DNA of 64,000 nucleotides from Macquaria australasica (lineage: Eukaryota; Chordata; Actinopteri; Centrarchiformes; Percichthyidae). The notes under the pieces were generated by a model that was not told the origin of the DNA, did not search any database, and saw only the letters and a list, made by a program, of their open reading frames with translations. This document shows, piece after piece, positions 1-12,700 of the stretch; position 1 is the stretch's first letter, and every line of letters begins with the position of its first letter. The DNA is taken from contig SEMN01000944.1 of the NCBI GenBank assembly GCA_005408345.1, positions 62,001-126,000 on the forward strand, written 5' to 3'. The translations under genes were made by a program, and so were the position numbers.

Positions 1-1010
1 CGCGTCGGAGCCGTTCTGTTGATACGTTGCATTTGTTTTCATATTTAGAGCAGAAACAATTAGATGATTCATTGATTGAGAAAATTGATAACATTTGTTT
101 CTGGTTCTAGTTTCTAATGCGAGTATCTGCAGGTAATTTTGAACGTAACATCTTTGAGTTTTGGTCGAACAAAACATTTAAAGACGTCACCTGGACTCTG
201 ACACTGAAATGTACTTTTTTTTTTTTACTATTTTCTGATGTTTCTAGTTTCAGATTAATGGATAATTTAAATAACCGCTGCAGCTGCAAAGCTTCCTCAG
301 TTGATCTGGAGTCAAAATCTAGTTGAAGGCCTTTTATTATTGAAGTTTATATTGTGCTAAAATGGTGCATTTCACTTAATAAAAGTGTGTTTAATACAAA
401 CACAATGCTCGGAGAGTGGGGTCAGTGGGGGCCCACAGCACACTCTTGCCCCGGGGCCCTTGCAGTGGGTAAATCCGGCCCTGCTGCTGTAGATAATGTT
501 GTTTTGCTGCTCTACATGAACGTGTTTCCAGACTCTCTAACACTGAAAGGAAGCTGTTAATAAGTTTTTAATTACTTGAAGAATTTCATGGGAACACTGT
601 AAACTGCTCCGGACCGGCTTTCCTCCACAATATCACTGAATTTTACACTAAAAACTAGGTTGTATATTTGAGTCAGTGTACTATAAACATGTAATTATGT
701 ATTTTAGAACTCTGGGATGTTTCATTGATCCTGGGAGTTAACTGGTTTATATGTCAGAGGTGTCGGACCGAAGATAAAAGTTTGAATTAAACTTTGATTT
801 TCTGTCTGCGCTCTTCATGTCTGGATATCAAGGGACAGCGTGTTTTAATGTGTCATGTTTTGTATGAGATCAAACCCTGAATTTATTCACGAGCAAACTT
901 GAAGCTGATGTCTTCCTGTTATGTCCTTACCTGTCCGTCTACCACTGACTTCAAATCTGCACTGAGAGCAGATGTGACTCTTGACAAATGAATAAAGTGT
1001 TATTTGTCAC
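1..1010 (+). other. Possible 3' UTR of an upstream gene
   Basis: No convincing reading frame is present. An AATAAA hexamer at 991-996 is followed by a T/GT-rich stretch, as at a plus-strand polyadenylation site. In human, TYRO3 lies just upstream of MGA in the same orientation, so this could be its 3' UTR, but that is inference from synteny only. About 398-480 is GC-rich and resembles the end of an old fish repeat. Confidence 0.25.
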
Positions 1011-1317
1011 ATTGATTTCTGTGTAGTTTCATATTGTTACCGACAGCTTTAATCCGCCGCAGAGGAACAGTCAGCTGAGAGTTCAGGCTCACCTGAAACA
1101 TAATACAGGAGTCACTGAGGACATAAACACGACATTATATAATATTACAAAGACACTACGGGCCAGACTGAGGAATAAAGGGAACATAATTAGCATGTTA
1201 ATGTCCTGAATTGCTCAAACTCAAAGGTGATTTAATCTGAAATCCATCAATATGATCAAATTACAGCAAAAATAATTTAGACTAATCTTACAACAGTTTA
1301 TTAGAAACAGGATTAAG

Positions 1318-1690
1318 TAAAAGTAGCACTACCAAAATCGGTAAAGTATCGTCTGCAAAATGTACTTAAAGTACCAAAAGTAAAAGTACTCATTATGCAG
1401 AAATATGACTGAGTGTTAATTCTGATGCATTAACAACATTTTACTGTAGTAACTGTTCGAGGTGGAGCTGATTTTAATGTTTTATCTACTGAGTAGTTCA
1501 GTCTGAAACTACACACGATCCTATCAGATGTTTTACATGTAAAATCTAAATGTGCAAAGTAACCAGTAACTAAAGCTGCCAGAATAATATCATGGAGCTG
1601 AAGTATAAAATATAATGGAAATACTGAGGTGAAAGTAGGCCCACCTCAAAACTGTACTTCATTACAGTACTCGAGTAAATGTACTCAACA
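1318..1690 (-). repeat. Dispersed AGTACTTTTACTT-type repeat, copy 1
   Basis: This is the longest of at least eight copies in the window of an interspersed repeat, recognised by AAAGTAAAAGTACTCATTATGCAG-like text on this strand and a CTCGAGTAAATGTACTCAAC-like end. Similar sequence is very common in fish genomes; the formal family name is not known to me. The rest of 1010-2030 shows nothing recognisable. Confidence 0.6.
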
Positions 1691-2034
1691 CCACTACCAC
1701 ATGTTTATTTATAGCGTCGTCTTAAACTTTTAATCATCTTGGATTTCTGCGTTTCATTAAATCTAAATATAAACGACTGTAAAACCAGAGGTTCCCGGGA
1801 TGAGAGGCTGAATGAACCGGATCGCCTGCTTCTTACAGTCCGGGTCCCAGCTCGTTTTCTCGTTTTCTTGAATTCCGGAGAAAAACTGGGTCAAACATGT
1901 CCAACAAAGCAGCGTTTCACTGCGGGAAACGGTTAGCAGCCCGCACCACAGTTAATACACAAAGATGCGTGAAAACTTGACAAAATGACAACGAGAAGAA
2001 ACATCTATACAGCACTATGGATGTACTGGCGTTA

Positions 2035-2460
2035 GTGACCTGTCTGTCGCACGGTTACCTGGCTGCCCGCACGGTTACCTGTCTGTCGCACGGTTACCTG
2101 GCTGCCCGCACGGTGACCTGTCTGTCGCACGGTTACCTGGCTGCCCGCACGTGACCTGTCTGTCGCACGGTTACCTGTCTGTCGCACGGTGACCTGTCTG
2201 CCCGCACGGTTACCTGTCTGTCGCACGGTTACCTGGCTGCCCGCACGTTACCCGTCTGTCGCACGGTGACCCGTCTGTCGCACGGTTACCTGGCTGCCCG
2301 CACGTTACCCGTCTGTCGCACGGTGACCCGTCTGCCCGCACGGTGACCTGGCTGCCCGCACGGTTACCTGTCTGTCGCACGGTTACCTGGCTGCCCGCAC
2401 GGTGACCTGTCTGTCGCACGGTTACCTGGCTGCCCGCACGGTGACCCGTCTGTCGCACGC
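2035..2460. repeat. GC-rich minisatellite of alternating 19/20-bp units
   Basis: Two related units alternate: ACCTGTCTGTCGCACGGTT (19 bp) and ACCTGGCTGCCCGCACGGTT (20 bp), with small variants (GTGACC, CGTTACCC). There are a little over twenty units, each with CpG sites. Reading frames of 64 and 85 codons on the minus strand are by-products of the repeat. It lies about 0.8 kb upstream of the MGA promoter. Confidence 0.95.
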
Positions 2461-2559
2461 TGCTCACAGCTGTTAGCCGTGTGTTAGCCTGGGAGCTAAC
2501 TTGGTAAGAGTCCTATAGATGTCGCTGCAGCTCAGTTTGATAAATAATGAGACGCAGAA

Positions 2560-3560
2560 GACGGACGTTAAACCAAACACACAAAGAAACTTCGCACGCC
2601 ATCAAGTTGACGTCTTTCCGTAGCGCATGCGCACGCGCAGCCTACATTTCACGTTAAACAAAGCAGACGGTTTCACTTCGGTAACGGTTCAGCTCTGACT
2701 TTATTCTGGAGTTACCCGTCAGTGCTGGGTCTGGGTCCTCGTTAAACGCTCGGCTGCCCGCCTGCTGTTTGTATGTGACGAACCAAATGCAGTAACGCCG
2801 AACACGGAGGCTGCACTGCGGGGTCACCGGTTGAACGAGCCCCTTCGGGTGTAAGGAAGCCGAAGTTAACCATTTCGTCTCCGTAGCGGGTTAAACCGCA
2901 GCCTGATCTTTAAACGCATCTCATCGATCACTAGTTCAACTCTTCCATTAGCTCCACACAGGAAACGGTCCCCACATTTGTCGGAACTCTGATCACAAAG
3001 TCTGCTGTTGCGCTGGGCAGACTCCCGCCAGCCTCACGGCGTCCATTTTACTCTGCTAAGAGCCGATTATATCCCAGTTCGACTAAAACAGAATATAACG
3101 TCGTCTTCTGTCCGTCCTCGGCACCCGGTGGTCTTTATATTCCAGTAGATATAAGTCCACAGAACAGAAGACACCACCCCGCTGTTCCGCAGACCCTCCG
3201 GTGCCGGTGCCGGTGCTCAGAGCCGCCAGAACGAGTTTTGAACCAGGTGGCGGCAGCAAGATGGCGTCCGAGGCTGCGCAGTACCGGAGAGGGCGGCGAT
3301 GACGTTTCAGTGCAAGGACACCGCATGCAGCCCCCCCCCTCAGTAAGAGAATATCCACGGTGTCGATGGGGGCTGTACAACGGAATAACAGACGATAACG
3401 CTCGGATTAATGTTACATCGTCGAAATACTCGATGTGTCCAGCACCAGAAGGTAATCCGTGTGCTGGGGTCAGAGCACACGGGCGGACCGGCCGCGAGGC
3501 TCGCCGTTAACGGGAAGCCGTGACTGGGCTCAGCGTCGGGCCTGCTGCTAGCTAGGCTAC
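2560..3560 (+). promoter_or_regulatory. mga: GC/CpG-rich promoter region of MGA
   Basis: This block is much richer in CpG than its flanks and has no TATA box, typical of a housekeeping-type promoter. A YY1-like CAAGATGGCG lies at 3257-3266. In many vertebrate promoters that motif sits just downstream of the start of transcription. No transcript evidence is available, so the start site is inferred. Confidence 0.55.
3240..3342 (+). other. mga: Candidate non-coding exon 1 of MGA (5' UTR)
   Basis: The exon would include the YY1-like site and end at a good donor (CA|GTAAGA, GT at 3343). The next strong acceptor is at 5604, just before the coding exon. An ATG inside the YY1 motif opens a 13-codon upstream frame that ends at TGA. 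The 5' limit is not defined and a later donor (AAG|GTAATC near 3451) is possible. Confidence 0.4.
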
Positions 3561-5067
3561 ATTATCTGCAGGGGTCACATTTAATCTGATGCATCCAAAG
3601 TTAAACATGTGGAGGTGAAGCTAAGCAGAAATAGTTATTGATTGTTACAAAATCAATTTTCCTGAATTTAGCACAACTAATTAGATTTTTCAGAAGATGA
3701 AGTTTACATGCCAGCATGCATTATTAAGGTTAACAGTAACTGAGTTTGTTCATGGGACTAACCTGCCAGACTCCGCTGGACTGGTGGGTGGCGATGAATT
3801 TACTCACTGCTGCCTGACAATTGGTCTTTAAAACATGACAGCTAGCTAATCAAAATAGCTAGCCTATGTAATGAACAACGCACATTTTTAAAATGGAAAG
3901 GACATGGTGAGCGCTGAGCCGCAGGAATATAGCACTTGGCGCGTAACGTTAGCGATTGTAAGTTCACCGGCTGAAGGTTTAGTTTTCTCCACTGACACAA
4001 ACGGATATTACAATATTTGAAAGGCTAAGTCTGACTTAAGTAGTGAATTCCCAAACTTAAAACACTATATTTGCAACATTTAAATTGAATAAATGTGGCC
4101 ACTAGGGGACATAATGGCTCTAAATCAAACTGGCAGCAGTCCTGCTATACCATCACCTTATGACATACTAATGGCTAACATGTTAGCAAACAGTTGCCTA
4201 CCTACACATCTGTCAAACTGCTGCATGTGCTACAAACCTATTGAGCCGTTTTCAGACGCACCTTGTTACGTAAATGTTGGCAATATTACATGTTAGTCTC
4301 ATGTTTGAAACAACCTCACACTGTTTAATTTCAACACGCCACTAGTCAGAATTGAATGTGGATGATAATATAAAGGCTACAGCAGCATGCAGTTAAATAC
4401 ACAGATATTGATCGTGCTTCTTGTTCCGCCTTCTTAAGAGCACAGAAAAAAACGGTTAAACTACAAAACATTGTGATTGAGCCCATTTTAAGTTGTTGAG
4501 GAGATTCTAATCATCAGATCAGTCTATGTGCTGCACGAAGTATGGTGCAGGCAAAAGAGGAAAAAAACCCTCAGAAAACCACAATGATTATCAGACCATC
4601 TGTCAAACAAACACAAGCAAAAAGAAATAAAATGAGTTTCACAAGCTAATGTCTCGTCATTTGCTCTGCTGGGTTACTGTCAGACTGAAAGCTATAAAAT
4701 AGGCAGCAGAATTACAGCTAATAACTGATTATAATGATGAGAAACTTCATCAGTGGATCTACAGATTTGTTTATTGAGAAGCGTCCCTTGGTCATTAAAT
4801 AAGCTGCAAGGAGTAAACTGTCATGGTACAGTCAGACATCTGTACAGTAAAATTTAAAATCCATCACTTCATATTATTTTCCATCTCACCATTGTTTGCT
4901 GCCAGGTGGCTCCATTCAGGTGCCAAGACAGAAAGATAAAGCTAGCAATGTTATAGAATCCATGTCTGAAAGGGTCTGCTTTATATCAACCAGTGGACGA
5001 GACAGATTGGTCATAGATTATTATTATTCGAAACATATTGTGCTTTTATTTTTTATATAAAATATAA

Positions 5068-5101
<34 letters not shown>

Positions 5102-5604
5102 CATTTGTGTTTACATTCTTTCATTCACGTTGTGATGCAGAGCGACGATTGGAAGGTTAACTTTGTGTCATTACTGAGTCAAAGGCTATTGCCATACAAT
5201 CAATAGCCAAAGTAGAGTTACATTTTGGAGGAGGTGCGCGTCAGTTGCTACACCGTGATTCTTGACGCACAACTACAAATCCCTCTGAAGTGTTCTGCTA
5301 TAACAGGTTTCACAGCTCAGATCCACTCCACATATCAAACTGGGGGACAAACACAGTATATCAACCAATTTCTATTGATAATATAATCCTATAGTATGAC
5401 TCAGTTATCAAGGAGCCTCCTGTAGTTCTGTTCAGGTTATTCTTAACAGAAAAATGCAAAGAAAAAAAAGGAAATTTACTACAGGCAAAACACTACCAGA
5501 ATGGGCATTTAGATATTGTGATATTTTAGCCTTGCCTCAGTTTTTTCTTTGATGATGTGCGTAATGTCAAATAGTTAATGAAAGTTAATCATTTTTGTTT
5601 TTCA
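3343..5604 (+). other. mga: Putative MGA intron 1
   Basis: No coding exon or transposon is recognisable. The stretch is AT-rich with a (TG)n(TA)n microsatellite at about 5068-5102. It ends in a T-rich tract and CAG acceptor (TTTTTGTTTTTCAG) directly before the first coding exon. The short open frames in it, such as 4093-4296, resemble nothing known. Confidence 0.4.
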
Positions 5605-5676
5605 GGATGCTGTCTTGAACGTACAGATGTATAAAAAGCAGGATCCTCCTGCCCTTTAGATGTCTGGGACCTGTAC

Positions 5677-6785
5677 ATGGCTTCTAAGAAGAAGCAGAAA
5701 GGAATGGTGTTCCAACAGGAAGGGGCTACCACCCCTGCAGCGACACCTGCAGGGGACCATCCATCTGCATGCTTTGTTGTTCCGAAACCAGGAAAGGCAA
5801 GTGAAGGCGGGATGGAACAAAGCACCCGTGTAACCAATGAAGAGGCAGATATGATGGGCAAACCCATTATGTACCCATCAAAGGAAGCCATCAGGACTTC
5901 TGGTGGACTTCCTGCTGTGAAACATCCCGTCAGTTCAAACCCTCAGTCAGACAACCTCTCACCTGATAGCATCTGCAAAGGCATCAGAGTGACGCTGGAC
6001 AACAACAGCATGTGGAACGAGTTTTTCAGATGCAAAACAGAGATGATTTTGACTAAACAAGGCAGCAGGATGTTCCCTTACTGCCGCTTTCGCATCTCCG
6101 GCTTGCATGCATCTAGGAAGTACTCTTTGGTCATGGACATTCAACCTTTGGACAACAGTCGTTACAAGTGGACCGGCAAGGGCTGGCAAGTTGCTGGAAA
6201 GGCAGAGTTTCATTTAAAGAGTCAACCATTCGCTCATCCAGAATCCCCGTCAACGGGTCAACACTGGATGCAGAATCCAGTGTCCTTTTACAAACTGAAG
6301 CTCACAAACAACATGTCAGACCAAGAGGGGAACACCATCCTGCATCCGATGCACCGCTACTTGCCCCGACTGCACGTGGTCCAAACTGACAAAGCTGCTA
6401 AAGACATAAAACTAAATGGTCCCAGTGTTATCACATTCACTTTCCACCAGACTGAGTTTATGGCAGTCACAGCTTACCAGAACTCACGGTTTTCTCAGCT
6501 TAAAGTTGACTACAACCCATTTGCTAAAGGACTGAAGGAGGATGGCTCCAGTTCGTGGGGCCTAAAGCTGAAACTGAACTCTGGCAAAGACTCGCACACA
6601 GATGGTGGCACGACAACCAACAAGCAACAACCTGTGAAGAAGAGCTTGAAGTCTTTGCTTGCAAACCATAAACCTAGAAGCTCAAAAACAGTGGACTCAA
6701 AGCCTTCGGTGTCAGGTGACCTCCAGAAAAATTCCACTACAAACAAAGATCTGTCACCTGCCAAGGTCACTGAGGAATGTTCGTG
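5677..6785 (+). CDS. mga: MGA coding exon 2: start codon and complete T-box
   Basis: Acceptor CAG at 5604, donor GTG|GTAAGA at 6785. It encodes about 370 residues. The T-box is complete in this one exon: LDNNSMWNEFF, ILTKQGSRMFPYCRF, YKWTGKGW, HPESPSTGQHWM, PVSFYKLKLTNN, HRYLPRLHVV and the dimer/DNA-contact segment TEFMAVTAYQN then DYNPFAKG. These match human MGA almost word for word, apart from an unrelated first 100 residues. The reading frame meets an in-frame TAA right at the donor, so splicing is required. The 874-bp intron that follows (6786-7659) shows nothing recognisable. Confidence 0.95.
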
Positions 6786-9700
6786 GTAAGAGTTCTACTT
6801 TGACAGTCAAGATGGCATGCTCTTCAAATTCTTTGTAGCCAACATCATGTTTGCAAGACACAAGATTGAAGACCAACTTGTAAATGTACATCGGCATATT
6901 TCGGAATACATTTAAGTCTTGTTTCATGGCTATTATAACCTGATGGTATTTTGTTAGCTACTGCATCTTTTTTGCTTCCTTTACTCTTCACCAAATGTGG
7001 CTACATATATCTCGACTACATATCTCTTGCCAGTTGTCCATAGGATACAACTTTGCTCTATGATGGGTATCTTTGCTTACTAACGTCCTGTTCACACATA
7101 CGGCCTGCAGCTTGCAGGTGTGTTTAGTGTTTATTTTATTTGGAAAGGGACCATGTACAATATTAAACATAAATGTTACCATTTGATGTATTGTACCAGG
7201 GTTAGCTTAAAGCTAATTTTCATCTGCAGTCCCTTGGCAGGTCACAATTAAAACATCATTGTTGACATGTTGAGCATGCAATTTACATACCCAGCTCTGC
7301 CTGGACAGTTATTTCCATTGGTTGTCGCTCTGGCACATCAGAGGACATTTGCATAAAGTCGAACCTTTCTCAACTTCTCCAGGTTGTGCCGCAGGGTCTT
7401 AAATTGTGAGGGGAAGTGCCAATATGTTTTTGGGGCTTCCATTCGCAATGAATGGCAGCCTGTTGCTCCTCTATACTATAAAGTCCTTATGTGTGAATGG
7501 AGGGTAGTAACTAAGTTGTGACACCAAACATTAGCCCATTATTAGTGAGTTTACCAGATGGTATGTCATAGTTTAGTTCTTCAGTATATCATGACATAAA
7601 TGACGCGCAATAATACTGATGTCACTAATGTGATGTATTTATTGTTTGATTTCCTTCAGCAGTAATTCAGGTCCACCTCAGAAGTTAATTTCTGAACTTA
7701 TTCGGGAGGCTCACGTTTCCCTGCAAAGATGCAACCTGGAGCAGCTGGGCATCAATAACGGCACCTCTCACAGAACTGAGCAAACCCACACTAAAACCAC
7801 AGCTTTGAAAAGCAACGAAAAGAGGGACAGTATGTCTGTCAAAACACTCAGCAAAACATCACCTGCAAAGAAAGGTGAAACTGTAACAAAGAGGAAAGTT
7901 AAGGAGGACAAGGAGCTTTTGAATTCATTGAACTGCAAGGACAGTGTTAGGACAGATTGTTCTGAGGTCAGTAATGTTGCTGCTCCAGCAGTGTCCCAGA
8001 ACTCCTCTGTGGACCCAGACCACCAACTTAAGCCCAAAGCTCCATCAGAGGTGAAAGTAAAGCAGCATAAAAGGCCGGCGCCTCTGCCTCTGCCAGCCCT
8101 CGCTCTTTTTTTGAAGCAGCATTCAACAAAATCTAAAAAGGCCAAGAGCAAGCCAGACTCCCCACCCCCAGCACTCCCATCTGAATCTGTATCTGAACCA
8201 CAGAGTTCTGCTGCATCTTCTGCATGTCCTACTTCTGATCACACCGGCAATGCAACTGGTCCCTTGAAGGACCTCACGGGTGATATCACGAAATGCGACA
8301 ACCAGGCCTCTGGACGTACTGGTGCACATCTTCATCCAGATGCAATGGTTTTTAGTGTTACTGGACAAGCAGTTGAAACTGCCCATAAGCCTTCCAGTCC
8401 ATCATGTCCAGATGCTATTGCCACTACAGATCCAAAGGGACCAAGAAGTGATGATTTTTTGGCCTCCATTTCATTTACTGAAAGCCCTCGTCCAGAGCCA
8501 GCAGTACTAGATGTTACACCAGTGTTACCCAACTCCAATCAGCCATTTTGTACCCTTGGGACATCTATATCCCCCATTTCCTCAACTCTTACTACCTCTT
8601 CTGCATCTCCCATTTTGTCACCAGCCTTTGACACAGTGTTACCTGCCCATAACTCGCCACAATCACCAACCATCACTGAGTCTTCTTCACTACCTTCAGA
8701 CTACCCCACCATGAAGTCTGATTCTTTGCTTCCTGACCCTGAGTGTTCTTCTTTTGGCTTTGAGCCTTTGTCACCTGCAAGCTCTCCAGAACCTTTACCT
8801 TCCCTGCCCACCTTGTTAGCTTTAGAACTTGACTCCACTACTTCTGAACCTCCAAAAGCAGTACCTTCTGAAGAATTACCGCACGGTGAAGACTCTGCCG
8901 CTTGTGTGTTTAAATGGCATACAGTGTTACCTCCACCCGAGTCGTACATAGACACTTCATTTATACCATTTCAGCCCACACCACAGGCTCTTCCTTTAGC
9001 TTCTGTTACGTCACCTTTGCTGCCTTCCCAGACTCCCTCCCACCCTGAACCACAGACTCTTGACACCTCCACATCTATGTATCCCCCAGATCTTGCTCCG
9101 TCATTTCAAGAAAACGAACAGTCGCTGCCCTTCCCTGCAGAACTGTCCCCCCTCGTGCTTCAGTTGCCTCTGTCTCCAACCTTTTCTTCATTAGATGGAG
9201 AGGGATTGTCACCCACGCCTTCTATCGCCGACCTTGTGCATTTTTTCTCCACCGATGATGACCTTGGGATGGGGGTGGAGTTTTCAAACACAGAGAGAGT
9301 GGCAGTTCCATGCCCACCTCCGAGTACAGTAGAAGCAAATGCACATGAGCCTTCAAAGCAAGTGCAACCAATCCAAGCCAACAAACCCTCCAAGCACAAG
9401 AAGAAGTCCCGGCGGAGAAAGCTTGCTAAGACAGACATGGATCAGAGGATGGATGACTCCACCTATACTAGAATGCAGCCTAACCTGGAGGAAGTGGAGG
9501 AGCAGTTATTTATCTCGTTCACATCAAAGGTAAAACTAAATAGAATGAAATCTGTTTTCATGTGGTGCAATGATTTGTTCGTGGCACATTACATCCTCGG
9601 ATCTCTGAATGTTCTGCGTTTTTAAATAAAGGTAACTTGAATATAGAGTTGCATGTGAAGTCCAAAACACACCACCATATTTGTTTCTGTTAAAATATGA

Positions 9701-12700
9701 ATAGCTGTTTTGAAACACATGAACACCAGCATCAGCGGGGAGCATGTTCGATGTGTCCTGTGGCCGTCAGATGAGTTAGTAAATTAAATGTACAGTCACT
9801 TTCACTTACACTTTTTCCAGAGAAAATCCAGTAATTCTGTCCTCTAGACCCTGCCCCCACATACCACAACCAGGTGGCATGTAAATACAGCAGTCAGCTG
9901 TCAGTGTAGTGAGTACAGTCTGGAGTATGACAGATTGAGGACGTGCATCGGAGAGATATAGTAGTGGAAATACTACACTTCTACTACTTGTGAGCTAGTA
10001 GTTTACAGTGTTAATGAGTGGTACAGTGTTTACTGTTACACCTTCCCTACAGTTCTTTCTTATGTCCTATTCTGTCACTCTCCATCTCTGCTGCATTTGC
10101 TGAAGCCTCTCTAAGCTAATGTTAAGCTAGCAGTTTAAACGGCTCTAAATCTCGAGGGTGTGTGTCAGGAATCAAATGCATTTTTTGAATCTGTGAATGA
10201 AGGAAAATTGTGCACATCCAGGCTACATTATCAGTATATTTTTCATTCTGCCTAGTAATTTCCTGTTGTGAGGTGTAATAAACATTGGAGCCTCTATGTG
10301 ACACTAGCAGAGCTCAATATATAATGTATATACAGAAAATTAAAAACCAAAACTCATATTTCAGGAAGCCCTCAAACTTCACACTCTGGACTCGTCTGAA
10401 GGAACGGTGTCACAGCCTCAGACGACACCTGAAGGTCACCTGCAACAAACTGCTGACGCACCTGAGAATGGTAACAGCACAGAAATGATCATGTTAAAGT
10501 GGTTGAATAAGAAGATGGATATCAGTTTAGTCTCTGTGTGTCCAGTACAGAGAAAAGACCAAGACGTGTTTAGCCTAGCTTCGCATAAAGACTGGAAGCA
10601 GGGTAAAACCCTTAGCCTAGCTCCATCAACAGAGAAAAAAACAACTCCAAGTCTGTCTGATTTACATGTTGTATCTTTTAAGCTAACAAGCTAGTAACCA
10701 ATCCATCCTGTAGTCAGCTGGGTTTAGTTGATTTATACTGTGTTCACATTAACAAGACCTTGAAGCTAACTCCAACAGGAACAGGAAGTTTTTTTTTAAA
10801 TTACAGGACCTAGACTCTAAATGAACAGAAACAAAAAGCTAACTCTAAGCTAACAGGAACTAGAGGCTAACAGTACCTAGAGGCTAATGCTTAGTTAACA
10901 GGCCCTAAGCTAAACATGTCCTTATTACACCAGTAAGCCACAAACAGCTACCATTGTCCCACAGCCTTTATTTCCCCGCTGTGGGACAATAAAGGCTTAT
11001 CTTATTTTATCTTATCTTATCTTACACTAGAGCTGTTAGCTGTTTAACTACCATAACATGAGCTAGCAACAAACAGCTGTGTATTGTCAGATATGCTAAT
11101 TGTTGTAGCAGACATAATGTCAAGTAGATATAAAAACCTAATATAGCATTGATCGTGTTAGCTGTTTTATGTCTGCACTGGGTAATACTTTGCCCCTGCT
11201 TCCACTGTTTGTGCTAAGCTAAGCTAACCATGTCCAGGAACTTGCATCAAGCTCAGATCCCAAACGGTGTGAGTATTTGTTTGATTAAAATTGTGATTTT
11301 GTGAAATATTGTGAAATTGTTTGTGTTCAGCTGAGGGTTTGGAGGAGAAGATTGCCGCCTTTGAGAAGATTCTTCTGAGAGACTTGAAGCTGATGAGACA
11401 CAGACAGGTGATCCATCCTGTGCTGCAGGAAGGTATGTCGGACCGCTCTGTTAGGAAACCTACAGAAACAGTAACAACCAGAAATAAAACCCTGAAGCAG
11501 CAGCACCACCACTGACCTCCACCCAAATCAAAAGCCAAAGAATGACAACATAACAAAATGGCTTTGACGTGGTCTCTCCTTTATCTTTTATAATCACATT
11601 AATTAAACGTTTAGATTGTCTTGTGGTGACCCGTCTGTTTTAGTGTTAGATAATGTTTCTGTCTGTTTTTCTCTGTAAACTCAGTTGGTCTGAAGATGAA
11701 CCTGCTGGACCCGTCTCTGGCCATAGACCTGCAGTACCTGGGAGTCCGCCTGCCCATCCCTCCTCCTGGAGTCTCTCTGGAGCCGCTGACCCAGGAGCTG
11801 CCCCCGCCTCAGGGTTAGGACCTTCATACCGACCTGACTCAGGTTTACAGTTAAGATCTGTCAGAGTAACTTTCTGTTCTTTGTCTCCAGGTGTTTCTCC
11901 AGCGTTTGTGTCCAGAACTGGAAAAACAACAGATGTGACTCAGATTAAAGGTTGGAGAGAGAAATTCACTCCATCAGAGACTCCGCCCACTTCTGCACCA
12001 GCCAGACCTGAAGGTCATTTCCAGTATTTTTAATGTTGGTAGATGTTGAATGTTTTGGTCACATCAGCATCTTTTTCTTGCCTGGTTTATTCTAGTTTTC
12101 TGTGCTGTCCCTCCTACGTCCTGCAGCTGGTCCCAGTTCAGATCTGCCAAAGAAGAACCTGTCGGCGTTCTGCAGCGACATGTTGGACGAGTATCTGGAG
12201 AACGAAGGGAAGCTGATCGACGAGCGAGCAGCCAGTTTCTCTCAGCCTCTGGTGGAGCCGGTGGTCTACGAGCTGCCCACCAGAAGCACCAGCTACGTCC
12301 GAACCCTCGACAGTGTCCTGAAGAAACAGACCGTCAGCTCCCCCACCTCAGACCTCATATCTGGATTCATCCCCCCCTCAAAGAGACCCAAACTCACCTT
12401 CAAAGAGACCAAAACACCCAGGAGAGAAAACGCAAAGCAGAGAGGTCCAAAACACAGCAAACCCAGACCAGAACCTGCAGCTGCTCCAGTTTCAACACCT
12501 GAACTCAGTCCAGCGGACTCAAACCTGGTGCCTAAACAGCCTGCAGCCCCCCCCCCATCAGACCACACAGCACCCGTCACCGAACCTCATAAGTCAAAGA
12601 AACATCTCCTGAAAGTCCAGTTTGACCACACAGAACTGTCAACTCTCTCTCCTCAACCCCCCGCCTTCAAGAAGAGGAAGAAGCTCAAACCCAAGACCTC

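Noticed and set aside
398..480. GC-rich stretch (GTGGGGGCCCACAGCACACT...) as a regulatory element
   Set aside because: It resembles the end of an old fish repeat ending in AAATCCGGCCCTG; nothing supports regulation.
2032..2467. Frames of 64 and 85 codons on the minus strand
   Set aside because: Translation of the GC-rich minisatellite.
4093..4296. 67-codon plus-strand frame in MGA intron 1
   Set aside because: No similarity to known proteins, AT-rich surroundings and no splice or initiation context.
7768..9438. Minus-strand frames of 84-127 codons opposite MGA exon 3
   Set aside because: Antisense shadows of a long, stop-poor, Ser/Pro-rich coding exon.
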